DNA of 64,000 nucleotides, taken from NCBI GenBank assembly GCA_028023455.1, contig JAQFVV010006504.1, positions 60,001-124,000 of the forward strand, given 5' to 3'. This DNA is from Epiperipatus broadwayi. Lineage: Eukaryota; Onychophora; Udeonychophora; Euonychophora; Peripatidae. Shown piece by piece: positions 1 through 10,903 of the stretch (the first letter of the stretch is position 1; each line of letters begins with the position of its first letter). The translations under genes were made by a program, and so were the position numbers. The notes under the pieces were generated by a model, which did no database searches, had not been told where the DNA came from, and saw only the letters and a program-made list of their open reading frames with translations.

Positions 1-3000
1 TTTGTATAACTCACTGGGAATTTTCAGTAATTTTGCACAAATTTAGACATGGTTGCTATATAATGTAGACTATTGACAAAGGTAATATCATTCAAGCACC
101 ATCATCTTTTTTGTAACCTTTATGTATATGACTGTTATAATATACAATTTGTAATCACAAAATAATAGGAACTTATTTTTCGGTTTTTGTTAAAAATAAT
201 TATAATAATATGGGACTGTTTAGGAAGATGAGAATTTTATAGATGTGGAGACAGAAGACATCAATATTTTAATGAGAACTTTCAAAGCTGTTGACTAATT
301 TAAAACTAAGAAAGCAGAAGGATTTGTTATTTGTTATAGTGTGATATAATATAGTCAATTTTCCAGAAAATGTTGATATTAGCTCATATGATGCAACAAT
401 AACACTGTTTAGATGAGAAAGTATAATATATTTGATAGTTTTAAGAGCAATATCTTTCAAAGTGATGAATGGTAAAAAAGATGTAAATGTAGACAATTCT
501 ATCAACTAAATAATTAACAATGGCTACAACAATTAATGTTGGTCATAATTGAGTGTTATTTAGAAAAGAAGTGGAGTCAGTTTATATTAAGAAATATTTT
601 GTATATAATTTGAATATAATGGTTTATGTTTGACAAGAGTGCTCAGCTTCAAGAATTCATTAGGATTATAGCTAATGCTTCCAGTGTTTGCTTAGTATGA
701 TATTAGCACTGCCTTTAACTTTAAACTGTGAAAATGTTTGGCCACATTTTTATGCTTTAAAATACTTTGTGATGCAGTAGTTAATAGTATACCCTATTAT
801 TACCCTTTGGATTTTTTATAACTGAATTATATTAAAAGAGCTTATTAGTTTTGCTGTATTTATTTTATAACCAAACCATTCAGCCAATCAAACAATTTTT
901 AATAGATGATTTTCTACTTTTAAACAGAAATTGAAACAAGAAAGAAAATTCATTTACTCTATTTTTATAGCTATCATAGCATTTTAATCTCATGTCAAGC
1001 ATTATTTTTGCATTTGTAGTTTTTTATAGGAATATTAAAATATTTTTCACTCTGCAATTACCTATTGAAACGTTCGAGTAACTTTTACTTTTGTTTGTAA
1101 TTTATTACAAACATAAACTTATAGCTTATGAATTGCAATATTTTTTTTATAAATTTTGCATCTAAGTAACATGTAATTAATTGTGAAGAGTGAACGATAC
1201 CCTATTATGAATTTGCTCTATTTGCAATATAATTTGGTCAGATTTAATGTACTAATATTTTAAACACATGTCAACAAAGAGTCTATGATTTCTTTCTATT
1301 TGTGTCAAAGTTAATCCATTTAAGTTTTTGCACTAATTATTTTTATTATATTTGAATAAGTGTGTTTTAAGTGATTATCATAAATGTTTATAAAAGTTAA
1401 AATTATTTGATGTTTATCTAATTCGAAAATAATTCTATAAAATAATCGGGCTGGTTAATTAACAACTAAATAACATAACCATAACAGTGATATTTTCTGA
1501 TAAATAAATAAAATCTGTAATTTTTTTTTTTTTTTTTTGGCTAATATGTTGAAAATCAGTTTCTACATTCCCACAATCTTATTAATATAAATCTAGATGG
1601 TGCATTCTGTATTTTTGATGCTTGAAATATTTAGGTTACTTAATATGCATTAGAGGTGCAATAGTTTTTAATACAATTTTGTGATCAACATTTTTTCAGT
1701 TGCCAATTCAAAGATCAATTGATAGATTATCTTCAAGATTGATTAATTTCCTACTATTTGAAATTATACCAAATTAAGTTATATGCCCTTTATGTAATGA
1801 AAACAAGTTAAACTTCTTGACACTACTTTTTATTTTGTCTAAAAATTCTTTGTGACATAAAAATTAAAATCAATCCAGTTGGAATTATAATACATTTATG
1901 TTTTTCCACAGGACTGAAATTTGAATCATTATAGATATCATAAATATGAGGAATTATTGCAGGTGTTATGAATTATTAGTAAACTATCTACTGTATAATA
2001 AATTACATGTAATCAAAAATTACTTAATTAAATTTTATCAAACTAAAAGCATTTTTTTCTATTCTAATGTGCAGTTTTTTATAATGTTGAATAACTATTA
2101 GTTATTAGAGGGCAGAAAAAATGTAATTCCTTTCTTCAGAATGTTTTGGGAATTACTTTTAATCAATGGGAACACTAATTTCAAAGTCAGAATGTTATCT
2201 GAAATTGCACTACTATCTGATAATCAATAGTTGTCACTGATTATTCAAGCTTATGGATAACAATAGAATATAAAAATAAGAAATGTTATTTAGTAATAAT
2301 TGTAGTAAGCTAAAAAAATCAGAATTAAATATGATTCTGTTAATATTAAATCAAATTGTTATCTTCCTATAATTCTAGAACTTAGAAAAATAGACTTGAG
2401 ACAATTTTGTTTTACCTTGACAGTTTACTTTTTTACATTTTTATTTGGTTTATTATTGATTTGTTTTATATTTACTTCTACATTTTTATTATTAAAAATA
2501 AAATAATAAACATTATTTTTTTTTCAAAATTATAATTCTACTTCCCAATTATGTAGCTTTATAATTATTGTTAAATTTACATTATTCATTAAAAGAAAGA
2601 ATCTACCAAAAGCCATTTGTAATTTAAGTATAGTGAGATCTGGTACAACAAATTAATTGCTCAGAAGGTAATTTGTTATATTATCCATTTATTACAATTT
2701 CTCTTGAAGTATGTGCATTTGGAAATTATCCTTTTCAGACCCAAAACCTAGACAAATATTAGTATCCAAAGCAATTATTTAATCAGAAAAAATGATAAAT
2801 TATAAACTTAAAAGTAAAAAATACATGTAAAATTAATTGTGATATAGATCATATGATTAGATTTTAATGAAAACTCAAATTCAATTTTATGAGAATGAAA
2901 TAAAAATATGAACTAATTACATACTCCAATAAAAATTTATCAATTATTAATATGAGAATATTTATTTTAGTATGGAAATTTTTTTTATTAATTGCTCAAA

Positions 3001-3004
3001 ATAG
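1..3004. other. AT-rich non-coding stretch, no gene seen
   Basis: I see no reading frame with recognisable protein character, no RNA gene and no bounded repeat here. The sequence is AT-rich with short homopolymers, including a T run near 1520-1537. The only longer open stretch (269-505, minus) is low-complexity and has no motif. Confidence 0.6.
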
Positions 3005-3012
3005 CATTAGAC

Positions 3013-3028
3013 CAGTGTTTCCCAACCT
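3013..3028 (+). repeat. hAT left terminal inverted repeat
   Basis: Sixteen bases identical, inverted, to 4599-4614; preceded by the 8-bp target duplication CATTAGAC (3005-3012). Confidence 0.92.
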
Positions 3029-3221
3029 GTGGTACGCGTACCACTGGTGGTACGCGAGTTGCTGGTTGGTGGTACACGAAAAATAATCAATAATGGCGGA
3101 CATAAAAAAAAATTAAATCATAAAAATATAGAAACGTCTTTTCCTATAATTCATAAAAATTATTTTAATTAATAATATTATACAGTAAAGTTGTTAATAT
3201 GTACAGTCGATAACGATCTTT

Positions 3222-3790
3222 AATGTTAATGATAAAATTGAAAGTATGATTAAGAAATTAGATTTTTGGAAACAGTAATATATATAAGTATCGAAAACAA
3301 TCAACTGGAAGTATTCGAAACTCTACATATTTTTTGTTTGAAAATAAGGTTAGTCTATCTCAAGATATACGAGAAAATATAATAGCACATTTAACAGGAT
3401 TAAAATTGTCTTTTATGGAATATTTTCCAAAACCCGAAAACACAAATGATAATTGGATTTCAAACCCCTTCTATGCAGAAAATTTATAAAAAGCTACATC
3501 ATTATCAATAAAGGATAAAGAAAATTTAATAGAATTATCATGTGACAGAACTTTACAAGTAGAATTCAAACGACACAATCTAATTAATTTTTGGTTAAAC
3601 ATTAAATAATATGAAACTTTCTGAGAAAGCTCTTAAATTATTATTACCGTTTACTACGGAATTAGTAGGAAGAGCTTTTTCTTCATATATTTTTTTTTTA
3701 AAAAATAAGTATGGAAACAGATTGAACGCAGCTGTAGAACCAAATTTCAAAAAATTATGTTGTTCGAAACAAACACAAAGATCTCATTAA
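3222..3790 (+). pseudogene. hAT transposase (ZBED5/SCAND3-like) C-terminal remnant
   Basis: Conceptual translation across frames gives the family's C-terminal signature. It starts with NDKIESMIKKLDFWKQ, continues with SFMEYFPKPEN...WISNPF, then LIELSCDRTLQVEF, INFWLNI, and after a frameshift near 3610 ALKLLLPFTTELVGRAFSSY, KNKYGNRLNA and a terminal KLCCSKQTQRSH before TAA (3788-3790). This is the RNase H-fold tail and hAT dimerisation region of domesticated relatives such as ZBED5. The normally conserved C-E-x-x-F segment reads VGRAF here. There is an in-frame TAA near 3487 and at least one frameshift, so no protein can be made. The zinc-finger BED domain and catalytic N-terminal half are absent. 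It sits between the hAT inverted repeats in the expected orientation. Confidence 0.85.
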
Positions 3791-3911
3791 ATTTATTTTA
3801 TAAAAATATTTGATTATGATAAGAAAATATACTAATTGTTTTTTTATAATTTTGTGTTTTTATTAAAACCATTTATTAGTAAACAAAATATGACAAAATA
3901 GTAGATAAATA

Positions 3912-4190
3912 ATGAGTTGGATCAAGGCAAATCAATCTAAATTATTTAATTTGAAAGAATGTATCAGAAAAGGATCATACCCAGAAATTAGAATATCATT
4001 AATTCTTGATCATCTATTGTGGATTACTAGATGTAAGCTAGTATTTAATCATCAAAATTTTAATCCTATTAACTTCATGCTGAACAATATAAAGAAAACA
4101 AGAACAAGAGATAGCCTGATAACCCCTGACGTTATTTTTACCATGACTTGGGATATGCTGGATTTATCCTCTCCATGGCCCAACCAATAG
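3912..4190 (+). pseudogene. Possible LINE ORF2 C-terminal fragment inside the hAT element
   Basis: A 92-codon open stretch downstream of the transposase remnant. The segment LWITRCKLVFNHQNF resembles the W-x-x-R-x-K-x-x-F pattern found after the zinc-binding region at the end of some LINE reverse transcriptases. No catalytic motif is present. It may be a small insertion in the hAT element or chance. The call rests on one weak motif. Confidence 0.25.
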
Positions 4191-4598
4191 CAAGATGCTC
4201 CAAAAAAGAGAAAACAGACTCAAATTCGGGAAAACCAAATGAAGGAATGAAAAAACACTTTGAACAAAATATGTACCAAATAACCTTTAATGTAATAATG
4301 TAATCTTTAATAAATTATTATGGAAAAAAATATGAAACTTTGAACAAACACATACATATAAATATGTTACAGTGAGTTTATAATTTCAGTGAGTTTATAA
4401 TCTGGTGTGACGTTTAGGCGTGTTTCAATGTAATTTGTCTCATTATGAGATGTGAATACATACATGGTCACCCTATAATATATATATAATGCAAATAAAA
4501 TAACACACTCACAATAACAAATTTCACAAAATACAATCATTTTTACGAAGTGGTACAATTTAGCGTGATGTACTACCAAGTGGTACGTGAGCCAAAAA

Positions 4599-4614
4599 AG
4601 GTTGGGAAACACTG
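4599..4614 (-). repeat. hAT right terminal inverted repeat
   Basis: Inverted match of 3013-3028; followed by CATTAGAC (4615-4622), the second copy of the target duplication. Confidence 0.92.
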
Positions 4615-4622
4615 CATTAGAC

Positions 4623-5389
4623 AATCATTCTTTATGTTGTAGCAGCAGCATCATCATCTTTTACAATACTATAAAATAGTTCTTTTTCTGAATTTAATAA
4701 ATGATAACCTATTGATCATAGACTTCTCAGAAACAACACTTATATTAGAAATCTTTGCAAAATCTTTTCAAATAATTGTTTTGCCTTTAAACTAATTATC
4801 ACCTCATTGATGTAATCATCTGCCAATTGTTTTTGACTCAATTTTGAATTCTACTCTAATTTTACAATGTAAACTGCTCAATCTGAAAATACCTTACACT
4901 TTATCTTTACTTTAAAATTACTGATTTAGTTGTAATATTCAAAACTTAAATTGATGATTTGTTTATTTATTTTTTATTATAGAAAATATCATTTTCTTTC
5001 TGCTTTAATACTCATTAATGGGTTTGACTATTTTTCTGGCTCATTGTTGAGAATAATATATGTTTGTGCATAAAAGTAATTTTTTAAAAAATTAGCAAAG
5101 TAACAACTTGTAAAATAAAACAACAAACTATTAAGAACACAAAATCATGACAAAGATGTCTGATATTTTATTTTAAAATAAAAATTTTTAAGAAATTATA
5201 CACAAATAGTTTTTATCATTCACATACAGTCATTGTAATATATCTATAACATAATTTAATAATTATACACATTAATGCATCAATAAAAATAATTACAAAG
5301 TAGAATAATTTACTTTTTATCATATCTCACATGCATATATATTATTAAAAAAATGAGTTTAGGGAGAAAATGGATAAAGAATTGAATAA
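4623..5389. other. Non-coding AT-rich interval
   Basis: Between the hAT target duplication and the first PLE fragment I see no gene, RNA or bounded repeat. It is low complexity, with ACA/ATA-rich stretches near 5200-5340. Confidence 0.5.
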
Positions 5390-5462
5390 TGGTGAATATA
5401 TGTTTTTTAGAAAAAGATTCTGGTAATGTGATTAAAAGGAAGTTAATAGATATTATTAAAAA

Positions 5463-6143
5463 ATGGTAAATATAATATTGTTTAAAAGAAAAGATTATTT
5501 AAAATGTTATCCTAATGACGTCATATCAGCTAAGATGTTTATGAATATTAAGACTCATAAAGATGGTTTTCCATTAAGATTTATTTTTGACTTGTCAGGT
5601 AATATTTATGAGAGTATTTCTAGGTTCTTTAATAATTTTTTTAAATAATTTGTTGATTTTAGCCATTATACAGTTTTTTCTTCTTTTTAGGCTTTTGATA
5701 AGAGTAATAATTTTAAAATGGAAGGTAAGTGGGTATTTGATGTTTTGGATATTGAAAATATGTATCAATCTTAATAGATTAAGCAATATTGATGTTCTTA
5801 TGTCTGTGTTGATTAAACATGAATATTTGTCAAAGGATCAGATTAAAGTTATTAAAGATTTACTTTTATTATTTGAGAATTCTAGGTATTTTATTTATAG
5901 TGGTCATTTTTATAAGATTAAGAACAAGTGGATAATAGGTTATATTATTTCTCCTTTAATTTATTCAGTTTACATTAATTATTTGGAAAAGAAAATTATT
6001 ATTAAGTAGTATTATTTATATTGAAAGTTATTTATTAGATAAGTTGATGATTGTTTATAGTTGAGAATGATAAAGTGAAACAGTTGGTAAATGAGTTTAA
6101 TTGTTTTGATCCTTCAATGAAATATGTTGTAGAAGGAGGGGGT
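5463..6143 (+). pseudogene. Penelope-like element reverse transcriptase remnant
   Basis: The first 60 residues carry the PLE finger motif, here KMFMNIKTHKDGFPLRFIFD followed by SGNIYESISRF; the usual family form is a K-T-H-K then P-L-R-P-I-V segment. After a frameshift the palm segment FDVLDIENMYQS (family form D-V-x-S-L-Y/F-T-N) appears near 5740. An I-K-x-L-L-L-x-F-E-N then F-Y-K-I-K-N-K-W segment at 5850-5930 matches the conserved region before the G-x-x-M-G-x-P loop. The region around 6045 encodes VDD in one frame, followed by ENDKVKQLVNEFNCFDPSMK in another. At least three frame changes are needed, so this is dead. It lies just before an inverted repeat (6172-6605) that may be part of the same decayed insertion. 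Confidence 0.75.
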
Positions 6144-6171
6144 TAGAATTTTCTAAATTAAAATGCTTATA

Positions 6172-6605
6172 CAACAAATCATACACAAGCTTCTTCTTTA
6201 TAAATCTTGATTTATTATATGAACTATTATAATGTACTAAAATATACTCCAATGTTTTGACAATTTTATCAAAGAACAACTAAAAAATACATAAAAGCAT
6301 TAAATGCCAATATTCTATAATACATATAATAAGTACAAATATCTCTTACCATTAAACTCTTCTAACAAATAATTTTAACTTTTTATTACATGAAAAGTTA
6401 CCATTGTTTATTAGAAGAGTTTTAAGGTAATAAGTATTTGTTATTTGTATTATGGAATATTTATTGTTTTATGTACTTTTTAGTTGTTCTTTGATAAAGA
6501 CTATAAAAGGATATAGTTGAAACTTTGGAGTATGATTTAGTATGTTATAATACTTCATATAATAAATCAAAATTTATAAAGACAAGTTTGTGTGTGGTTT
6601 GTTTG
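6172..6605. repeat. About 200-bp imperfect inverted repeat (fold-back)
   Basis: The arm 6172-6380 reads as the reverse complement of 6397-6605 with scattered differences; for example AAAGAACAACTAAAAA at 6280 pairs with TTTTTAGTTGTTCTTT at 6478. The loop is about 16 bases. Both arms can be read as short PLE-like peptides with the shared string YNSSYNKSRFIK (left, minus) and YNTSYNKSKFIK (right, plus). It may therefore be another head-to-head PLE junction, older than the three larger ones. Confidence 0.7.
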
Positions 6606-6698
6606 TTATTTTAAATTTTTTTTGGATCTATTAATGATTAGAGGTGTAAAGAATAAAACAAAGAACACATAACATCCTGATTAGACTATTAAACTCCC

Positions 6699-7112
6699 TT
6701 GGATATCAAATACCCCATTCCAGTGGAGGAGGTTAACCCAACTGATAGGCCCCCACATAAGTGCAGTCTCTGGTTTCAACAACAGGTCACTCTAGGGCTA
6801 AGGAACATTAAATCTTCCAACACCCTGTTTGGCTCCATGATCACTTACTGGGACACCTACCAGCTGATGTTTAACTCTAAAACCAAAACTTCCAACCTTC
6901 TCCCAGTTGCCATTCCCAGGTTCATCAAATGGACCAAGTTTCTCAGGCTTGAGCCCAAATATGTGGACTTCCTGATCAAGATTAATCTTGGGATCCTACC
7001 CATGGGGGCTTTCCTATGCTATCACCAAGGCTACAACATCAATTCCTTGGGCCTAATGTGTGGGAAACAGGAAGAGACAATTGATCACTTTCTATTTCAC
7101 TGTGATTCTTGA
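6699..7112 (+). pseudogene. LINE reverse transcriptase C-terminal fragment (zinc-binding region)
   Basis: The 137-residue open stretch ends in CGKQEETIDHFLFHCDS. That is the C-G-x-x-E-E-T-x-x-H-x-x-x-x-C pattern of the zinc-binding region that follows reverse transcriptase in many non-LTR retrotransposons (zf-RVT type). Upstream are a WFQQQVTLGLRN segment and a hydrophobic LIKINLGILPMGAFL segment, as expected for the thumb/linker. No YADD or endonuclease motif is in range, so only the 3' part is present. Base composition is clearly more GC-rich than the surroundings, suggesting a younger insertion. The reading frame breaks immediately after the stop at 7112. Confidence 0.55.
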
Positions 7113-7136
7113 TCAAAACTATAAAACTATGCACTG

Positions 7137-8240
7137 ATGAAAATGACCATGCAGACCTTACCTGTGTGATGACATGGACTGCCTTCAAAAAGGTTTTATT
7201 CAGCTCCATTCATCTGGCAACCTGTATAAATTTCAGAATATGAACCATCAGGTGTAAAGCGGTGTTCGAGAAAGGATCCATTCTCCAGAGTGAAGACTTT
7301 TGTGAAATTCATCCATAAGGTAAGGGGATCTGATAAGAAGACTTGTCTGCCTTCACTGGCTGACCAAACTTGGGGGTAGCTGAAAGTATAGTGAACTATG
7401 ATCAACTGAACATTCCTGCCTAAACAGATCTGTGCAATTACTGTGTTTTATCTCATAAACTATCCAATCTATTTGGTCAATTGTTTAGTCACTGTTGAGG
7501 GTTTATTGAATGGCTGCCGGCATCACAAATACATGTTTCTGACAATGATTCATATAGATGCTCAATTTCTTTAACTACTGTAACCAATTATTGTAACCTC
7601 ATAACTCATTTGATGCAGTACCTAATCAATGGGTCAACTGTTTGAAATGTCCTCAAAAGTGTGAACCTTGACTGGATAATTCCATTTGTAATTTTTTCTG
7701 TATTTCTTTTAAACTATCCTCTTAAACAATGGAACACCATATGCAAGTTTTTAATTGTATTTCATATTTATACCCAATCTTTTTTTAAAAATTATTTTAG
7801 CCAAATTTTGTGGTTTTTGTAACTTGCTTGATGTACACCTCAATTATTAGGCTGATTGTATAAAAATTTGTTTGTATACCTATCTTTGTACATTCTACAG
7901 AATTGTTATTAATGTTTATCACAAAACAATAGAACAACAAATGTAAGTTCCTGAGAGTATTCAAATTTTATTGTATCACCTGTATTGTACATTTTCTATG
8001 AATAATGTTTATTCTTGAAATGAAGAATAATTGTTAGGTATATAATCATTATGTTAAGTGTAAAGAATTAAGATGTATTTGAGTGTTGTCTAATCTGATA
8101 AATTTGTTTAAAGTATTTTATTTAATAGTAATAATATTTGTAATAATGTAAAACATAAAGAAAAATATCAGTTTATTTCTTTGCCATTTTTTTTTTTTTT
8201 ATATAGAATTGTATGTAAAAATAGTAATTTGTTTGAAAAT
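7137..8240. other. Non-coding interval after the LINE fragment
   Basis: 7137-7420 is GC-richer and may be decayed continuation of the LINE, but no clean motif is visible. From 7450 onward the DNA is ordinary AT-rich sequence without supported features. Confidence 0.4.
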
Positions 8241-8316
8241 AAGAAAATTGCTTTGAAAAGGGGTATTTATTACTCTGAATAATTTATTAAATAATAAAAA
8301 GAAAACTTTTGATAAA

Positions 8317-8560
8317 AAAAAAACTATTCCTTTGAGTAGAGTATATTATCTCTTGTTTTTGTAAGAAGATATATGTAGGTCAGAGTAATGGTACATAATA
8401 GTAGGGTTAGAAATAAATATCTTAGTTCTGTGTTATATATGCATAAAAAGGATACAGGCCACACTATTAATTTTGATGATGCTATATTGGCTTCTTGAGA
8501 AATAAAATAAAAAGAATTAAACAATCTTTTTTATTAAAAATGTATGATTTTAAAGTAATT
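8317..8560 (+). pseudogene. PLE GIY-YIG endonuclease remnant
   Basis: Around 8360 one frame encodes CKKIYVGQSN, the second half of a GIY-YIG nuclease motif with the preceding cysteine typical of PLEs. A shifted frame then gives RNKYLSSVLYMHKKDTGHTI followed by NFDDAIL, matching the conserved H-x-x-x-T-G-H-x-I-x-F-D-x-A segment at the end of PLE proteins. Stops follow, and two frames are needed. It is on the same strand as the RT remnant at 5.5-6.1 kb and could be its 3' part separated by later insertions, though I cannot prove they were one element. Confidence 0.65.
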
Positions 8561-8820
8561 AATGTATTTAAGAGGTTTTTAATATTAAGAATGTATGGAT
8601 GGATGTGGAATAATATTTAGTTTAAAAATATTGTTATTTTGTAGTTCTTTACACTTGAGAAGTCTTCTTGCAATAATGAAACCATTGGTTGTGTTTTAGA
8701 GCTGTTTTTTTTTTTTGCTAGTCTGTTTGAGTTGTGAATTTGGAGTAATTTTGATATATATATATGTGTGTATGTGTGTGTGTTAAACCAAAGATTTGCA
8801 CAGGTTAAATATATAAAATA

Positions 8821-9346
8821 CATATTTTGCGGGTTCATCCATGTTAAAAACTTTTAATATTAATATACTGACGTTTCAACTTGGTCACACAAGTCATCCA
8901 CAGAGTTATAAAAGGTAGAAGGACAGTTGTAGAGGCGCTACAATCACTGATTTGAATAAAATGTTAAAATTCCACCAATAGCAAAAATGTTAGATTCAGG
9001 TCATAAAATTGATTTTTCTAGTACCAGGATCATATCCAGATGCGATAATCTCTACCAGTGCAAAATTAGAGAAGCCATTGAGATACTTAAAAGGCCAGAT
9101 TGCATCAATAAGCGAGATGATACATGTAAACTTTCTCCTATTTGGAAATATTTTTTTAAAAAACATTCCTAAATTTAACATTTTTGCTATTGGTGGAATT
9201 TTAATGTTTTATTAAAATCAGTGATTGTAGCACCTCTACAACTGTCTTTCTACCTTTTATAACTCTTCGATGACTTGAGTGACCAAGTCGAAACGTCAGT
9301 ATATTAATATTAAAAGTTTTTAACACAGATGAACCCGCAAAATATG
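8821..9346. repeat. Inverted repeat (about 175-bp arms) enclosing a PLE C-terminal fragment
   Basis: The left arm 8821-8996 and right arm 9172-9346 are inverted copies of each other: CATATTTTGCGGGTTC at 8821 pairs with GAACCCGCAAAATATG at 9331, and CCACCAATAGCAAAAATGTT at 8973 pairs with the 9178-9197 segment. The short interior encodes the C-terminal tail of a PLE protein. PLEs commonly end in such inverted long-repeat copies. Both arms contain a hairpin GACTTG...CAAG(T/C) followed by GAAACGTC. Confidence 0.85.
8987..9172 (+). pseudogene. PLE protein C-terminal tail
   Basis: Sixty-one codons encode HKIDFSSTRIISRCDN, IREAIEILKRPDCINKRDD and LSPIWKYFF. This is the conserved PLE ending after the GIY-YIG domain: an H-x-I-D-F segment, an I-R-E-A-x-E-I helix, then N-R-D-D-G-x-x-L-S-P-x-W. 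Reverse transcriptase and nuclease motifs are absent; only the tail remains, lying exactly between the arms of the 8821-9346 inverted repeat. It belongs to a different PLE lineage from the elements at 9.4, 12.2, 27.6 and 49.4 kb, which lack the L-S-P-x-W ending. Confidence 0.8.
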
Positions 9347-9366
9347 TATTATATATATATATATTA

Positions 9367-9431
9367 TTCTTTAAAATGAAATATATTCAATTTATAGACA
9401 ACTAAATACTTAAAATATATAAATAATAAAT
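9367..9431 (+). repeat. PLE terminal inverted repeat, 65 bp
   Basis: Begins TTCTTTAAAATGAAATATAT and is identical, inverted, to 10744-10808. The homology stops sharply on the inner side (GTATTAATATC here versus TTATAAATTT in the partner). Confidence 0.9.
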
Positions 9432-9599
9432 GTATTAATATCTAATCGATTTTCATTCAAAAATGAACATTATCAAGATATTATAACAATTGAAAAAAAT
9501 TCACGTGATTTACATATCATCTTAACACATCATCTACAGGTCAAACTTAACAATAAAGATGTTTTTATATTTTCCAATTTTTATTTAATGATCATTTTC

Positions 9600-10679
9600 C
9601 ACCTAACTTTACCAACCCTTGTACTAAATTCATACATTTCTCTTTATTTTCATGTATATACAATGTTTCATATACTTTTCTTTCTTTATAATTTTTACAA
9701 TATTTGATGACTTCAATACTTTCTTCACAATTCATAATGTGTCCTGTTTCTAAAAAATGGCAAAATGGATCTGATTTAATATCTTTTTTATTTTTAGCTC
9801 TCTTTACCCCTTTCTATTTTACTTTTTGCTGACTGACCTATGTATATCATCTTGCATCTTTTACAAATAATTTTATAAACTGTTCCTATCCTATCATTCT
9901 TATCATTCCTTATTTTAGAATTACTTACTAGTTTTTTTTAAAGATTTACTATTTTTCCATCCAATATCTATATTAAGATTCGTTTTTCTTTTCTATCATT
10001 TAGAATTTCATATACATCCTTAGAATATGGAATAGTCCATTTCTTATTTTTTCTTTCATTTTTATTGCTAACTTTTTTATACCTATTTTTATTTATTAAA
10101 ATATGTCTTACAATTTCACTATTATATCCATATTCAATGTATTCATCATGGATTTTCAATTTTTGCTCCATTGCATCTTTATCATCTAATGTAAGCCTAT
10201 CATTTTTTTCTTTAATTCCTATTAGTACCCCCCATTTTTTGACACCAAAGTTGATAAGATTCTGGAGGTATCATTCCTCTAACATTTTTATTTTTTATGT
10301 AGTGCTTTATATTAATCATTCCATTTTCATCCTTTTTTATTAATAAATCTAAATATTTTATTCTTTCTTCATTATTTTTTATAGTAAATTTAATATTAAA
10401 CATATTTTTATTAAGCTCATTAAAAGATTTCATTATGCTTCTTCCATTTCCTACAATTAAAATATCATCCACATATCTAAAATATGTTATAATTTCTCTA
10501 TTTTCAATATACTTATCAATTACTTTCTGCTCAATCCAATCAGCCATAGTTGATACCATAATTCCACTTATCGAACAACCCATTATCCATCCTTTTTCAA
10601 TACTCCAAGATTCATTATTATATTTTACATATAAAGTCTCATTAATCATGATTAAAACCTCTTCCATTATTTTATCCAT
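9600..10679 (-). pseudogene. PLE RT + GIY-YIG endonuclease, 5'-truncated and frameshifted
   Basis: The first open segment (10679-10212) holds the RT palm. GWIMGCSISGIM corresponds to the PLE G-x-A-M-G-x-P-L-S loop, and YFRYVDDILIVGNG carries the catalytic YVDD. GMIPPESYQLW follows in the thumb region. A second segment (10171-9968) encodes the linker helices. A third, in broken frames near 9900-9780, gives YKIICKRCKMIYIGQS, a GIY-YIG motif with its C-x-x-C, and then FCHFLETGHIMN and NYKERKVYETLYIHENKEKC. The domain order matches intact PLE proteins. Stops and frame changes between segments make it inactive. The RT fingers (K-T-H-K motif) are missing. Confidence 0.82.
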
Positions 10680-10743
10680 TCTTTTGAAATTATCTTCTCA
10701 TCTTTGACTTTTCTAACTACAATGTTAATTTATAAATTTATAA

Positions 10744-10808
10744 ATTTATTATTTATATATTTTAAGTATTTAGTTGTCTATAAATTGAATATATTTCATT
10801 TTAAAGAA
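10744..10808 (-). repeat. PLE terminal inverted repeat, 65 bp (partner)
   Basis: Reverse complement of 9367-9431 without a mismatch. It lies upstream of the truncated RT reading frame of the minus-strand element. Confidence 0.9.
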
Positions 10809-10848
10809 TAGTATATTAGAATAATGGTATTGTAATGCCACCATTGTG

Positions 10849-10849
<1 letters not shown>

Positions 10850-10902
<53 letters not shown>
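10850..10902. repeat. (TA)n/(CA)n microsatellite
   Basis: Alternating AT from 10850, changing to an AC repeat at 10893-10902, just outside the PLE inverted repeat. Confidence 0.95.

Positions 10903-10903
<1 letters not shown>

Larger units (their letters stand above)
3013..4614 (+). mobile_element. hAT-superfamily DNA transposon, internally deleted, complete ends
   Basis: Both ends are visible. CAGTGTTTCCCAACCT at 3013-3028 is matched exactly in inverted orientation at 4599-4614. The element is flanked by a perfect 8-bp direct repeat CATTAGAC at 3005-3012 and 4615-4622, the target duplication length typical of hAT transposons. The subterminal sequence repeats GGTACGCG/GGTAC motifs (left) and GTGGTACGTG (right). 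Inside lies a decayed ZBED5-like transposase C-terminus (3222-3790). The N-terminal half of the transposase is missing, so this copy is non-autonomous. The clean ends show the insertion was by ordinary cut-and-paste transposition. Confidence 0.9.
9367..10808 (-). mobile_element. Penelope-like element bounded by perfect 65-bp inverted repeats
   Basis: A minus-strand RT plus GIY-YIG coding region lies between 9367-9431 and 10744-10808, which are exact reverse complements over 65 bases by direct comparison. Inverted terminal copies are a known PLE arrangement. The 5' coding part (RT fingers) is missing. The insertion is flanked by (TA)n tracts on both sides (9350-9365 and from 10850). Confidence 0.8.

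Noticed and set aside
8324-8524. Minus-strand open frame
   Set aside because: Antisense shadow of the PLE GIY-YIG remnant on the plus strand.
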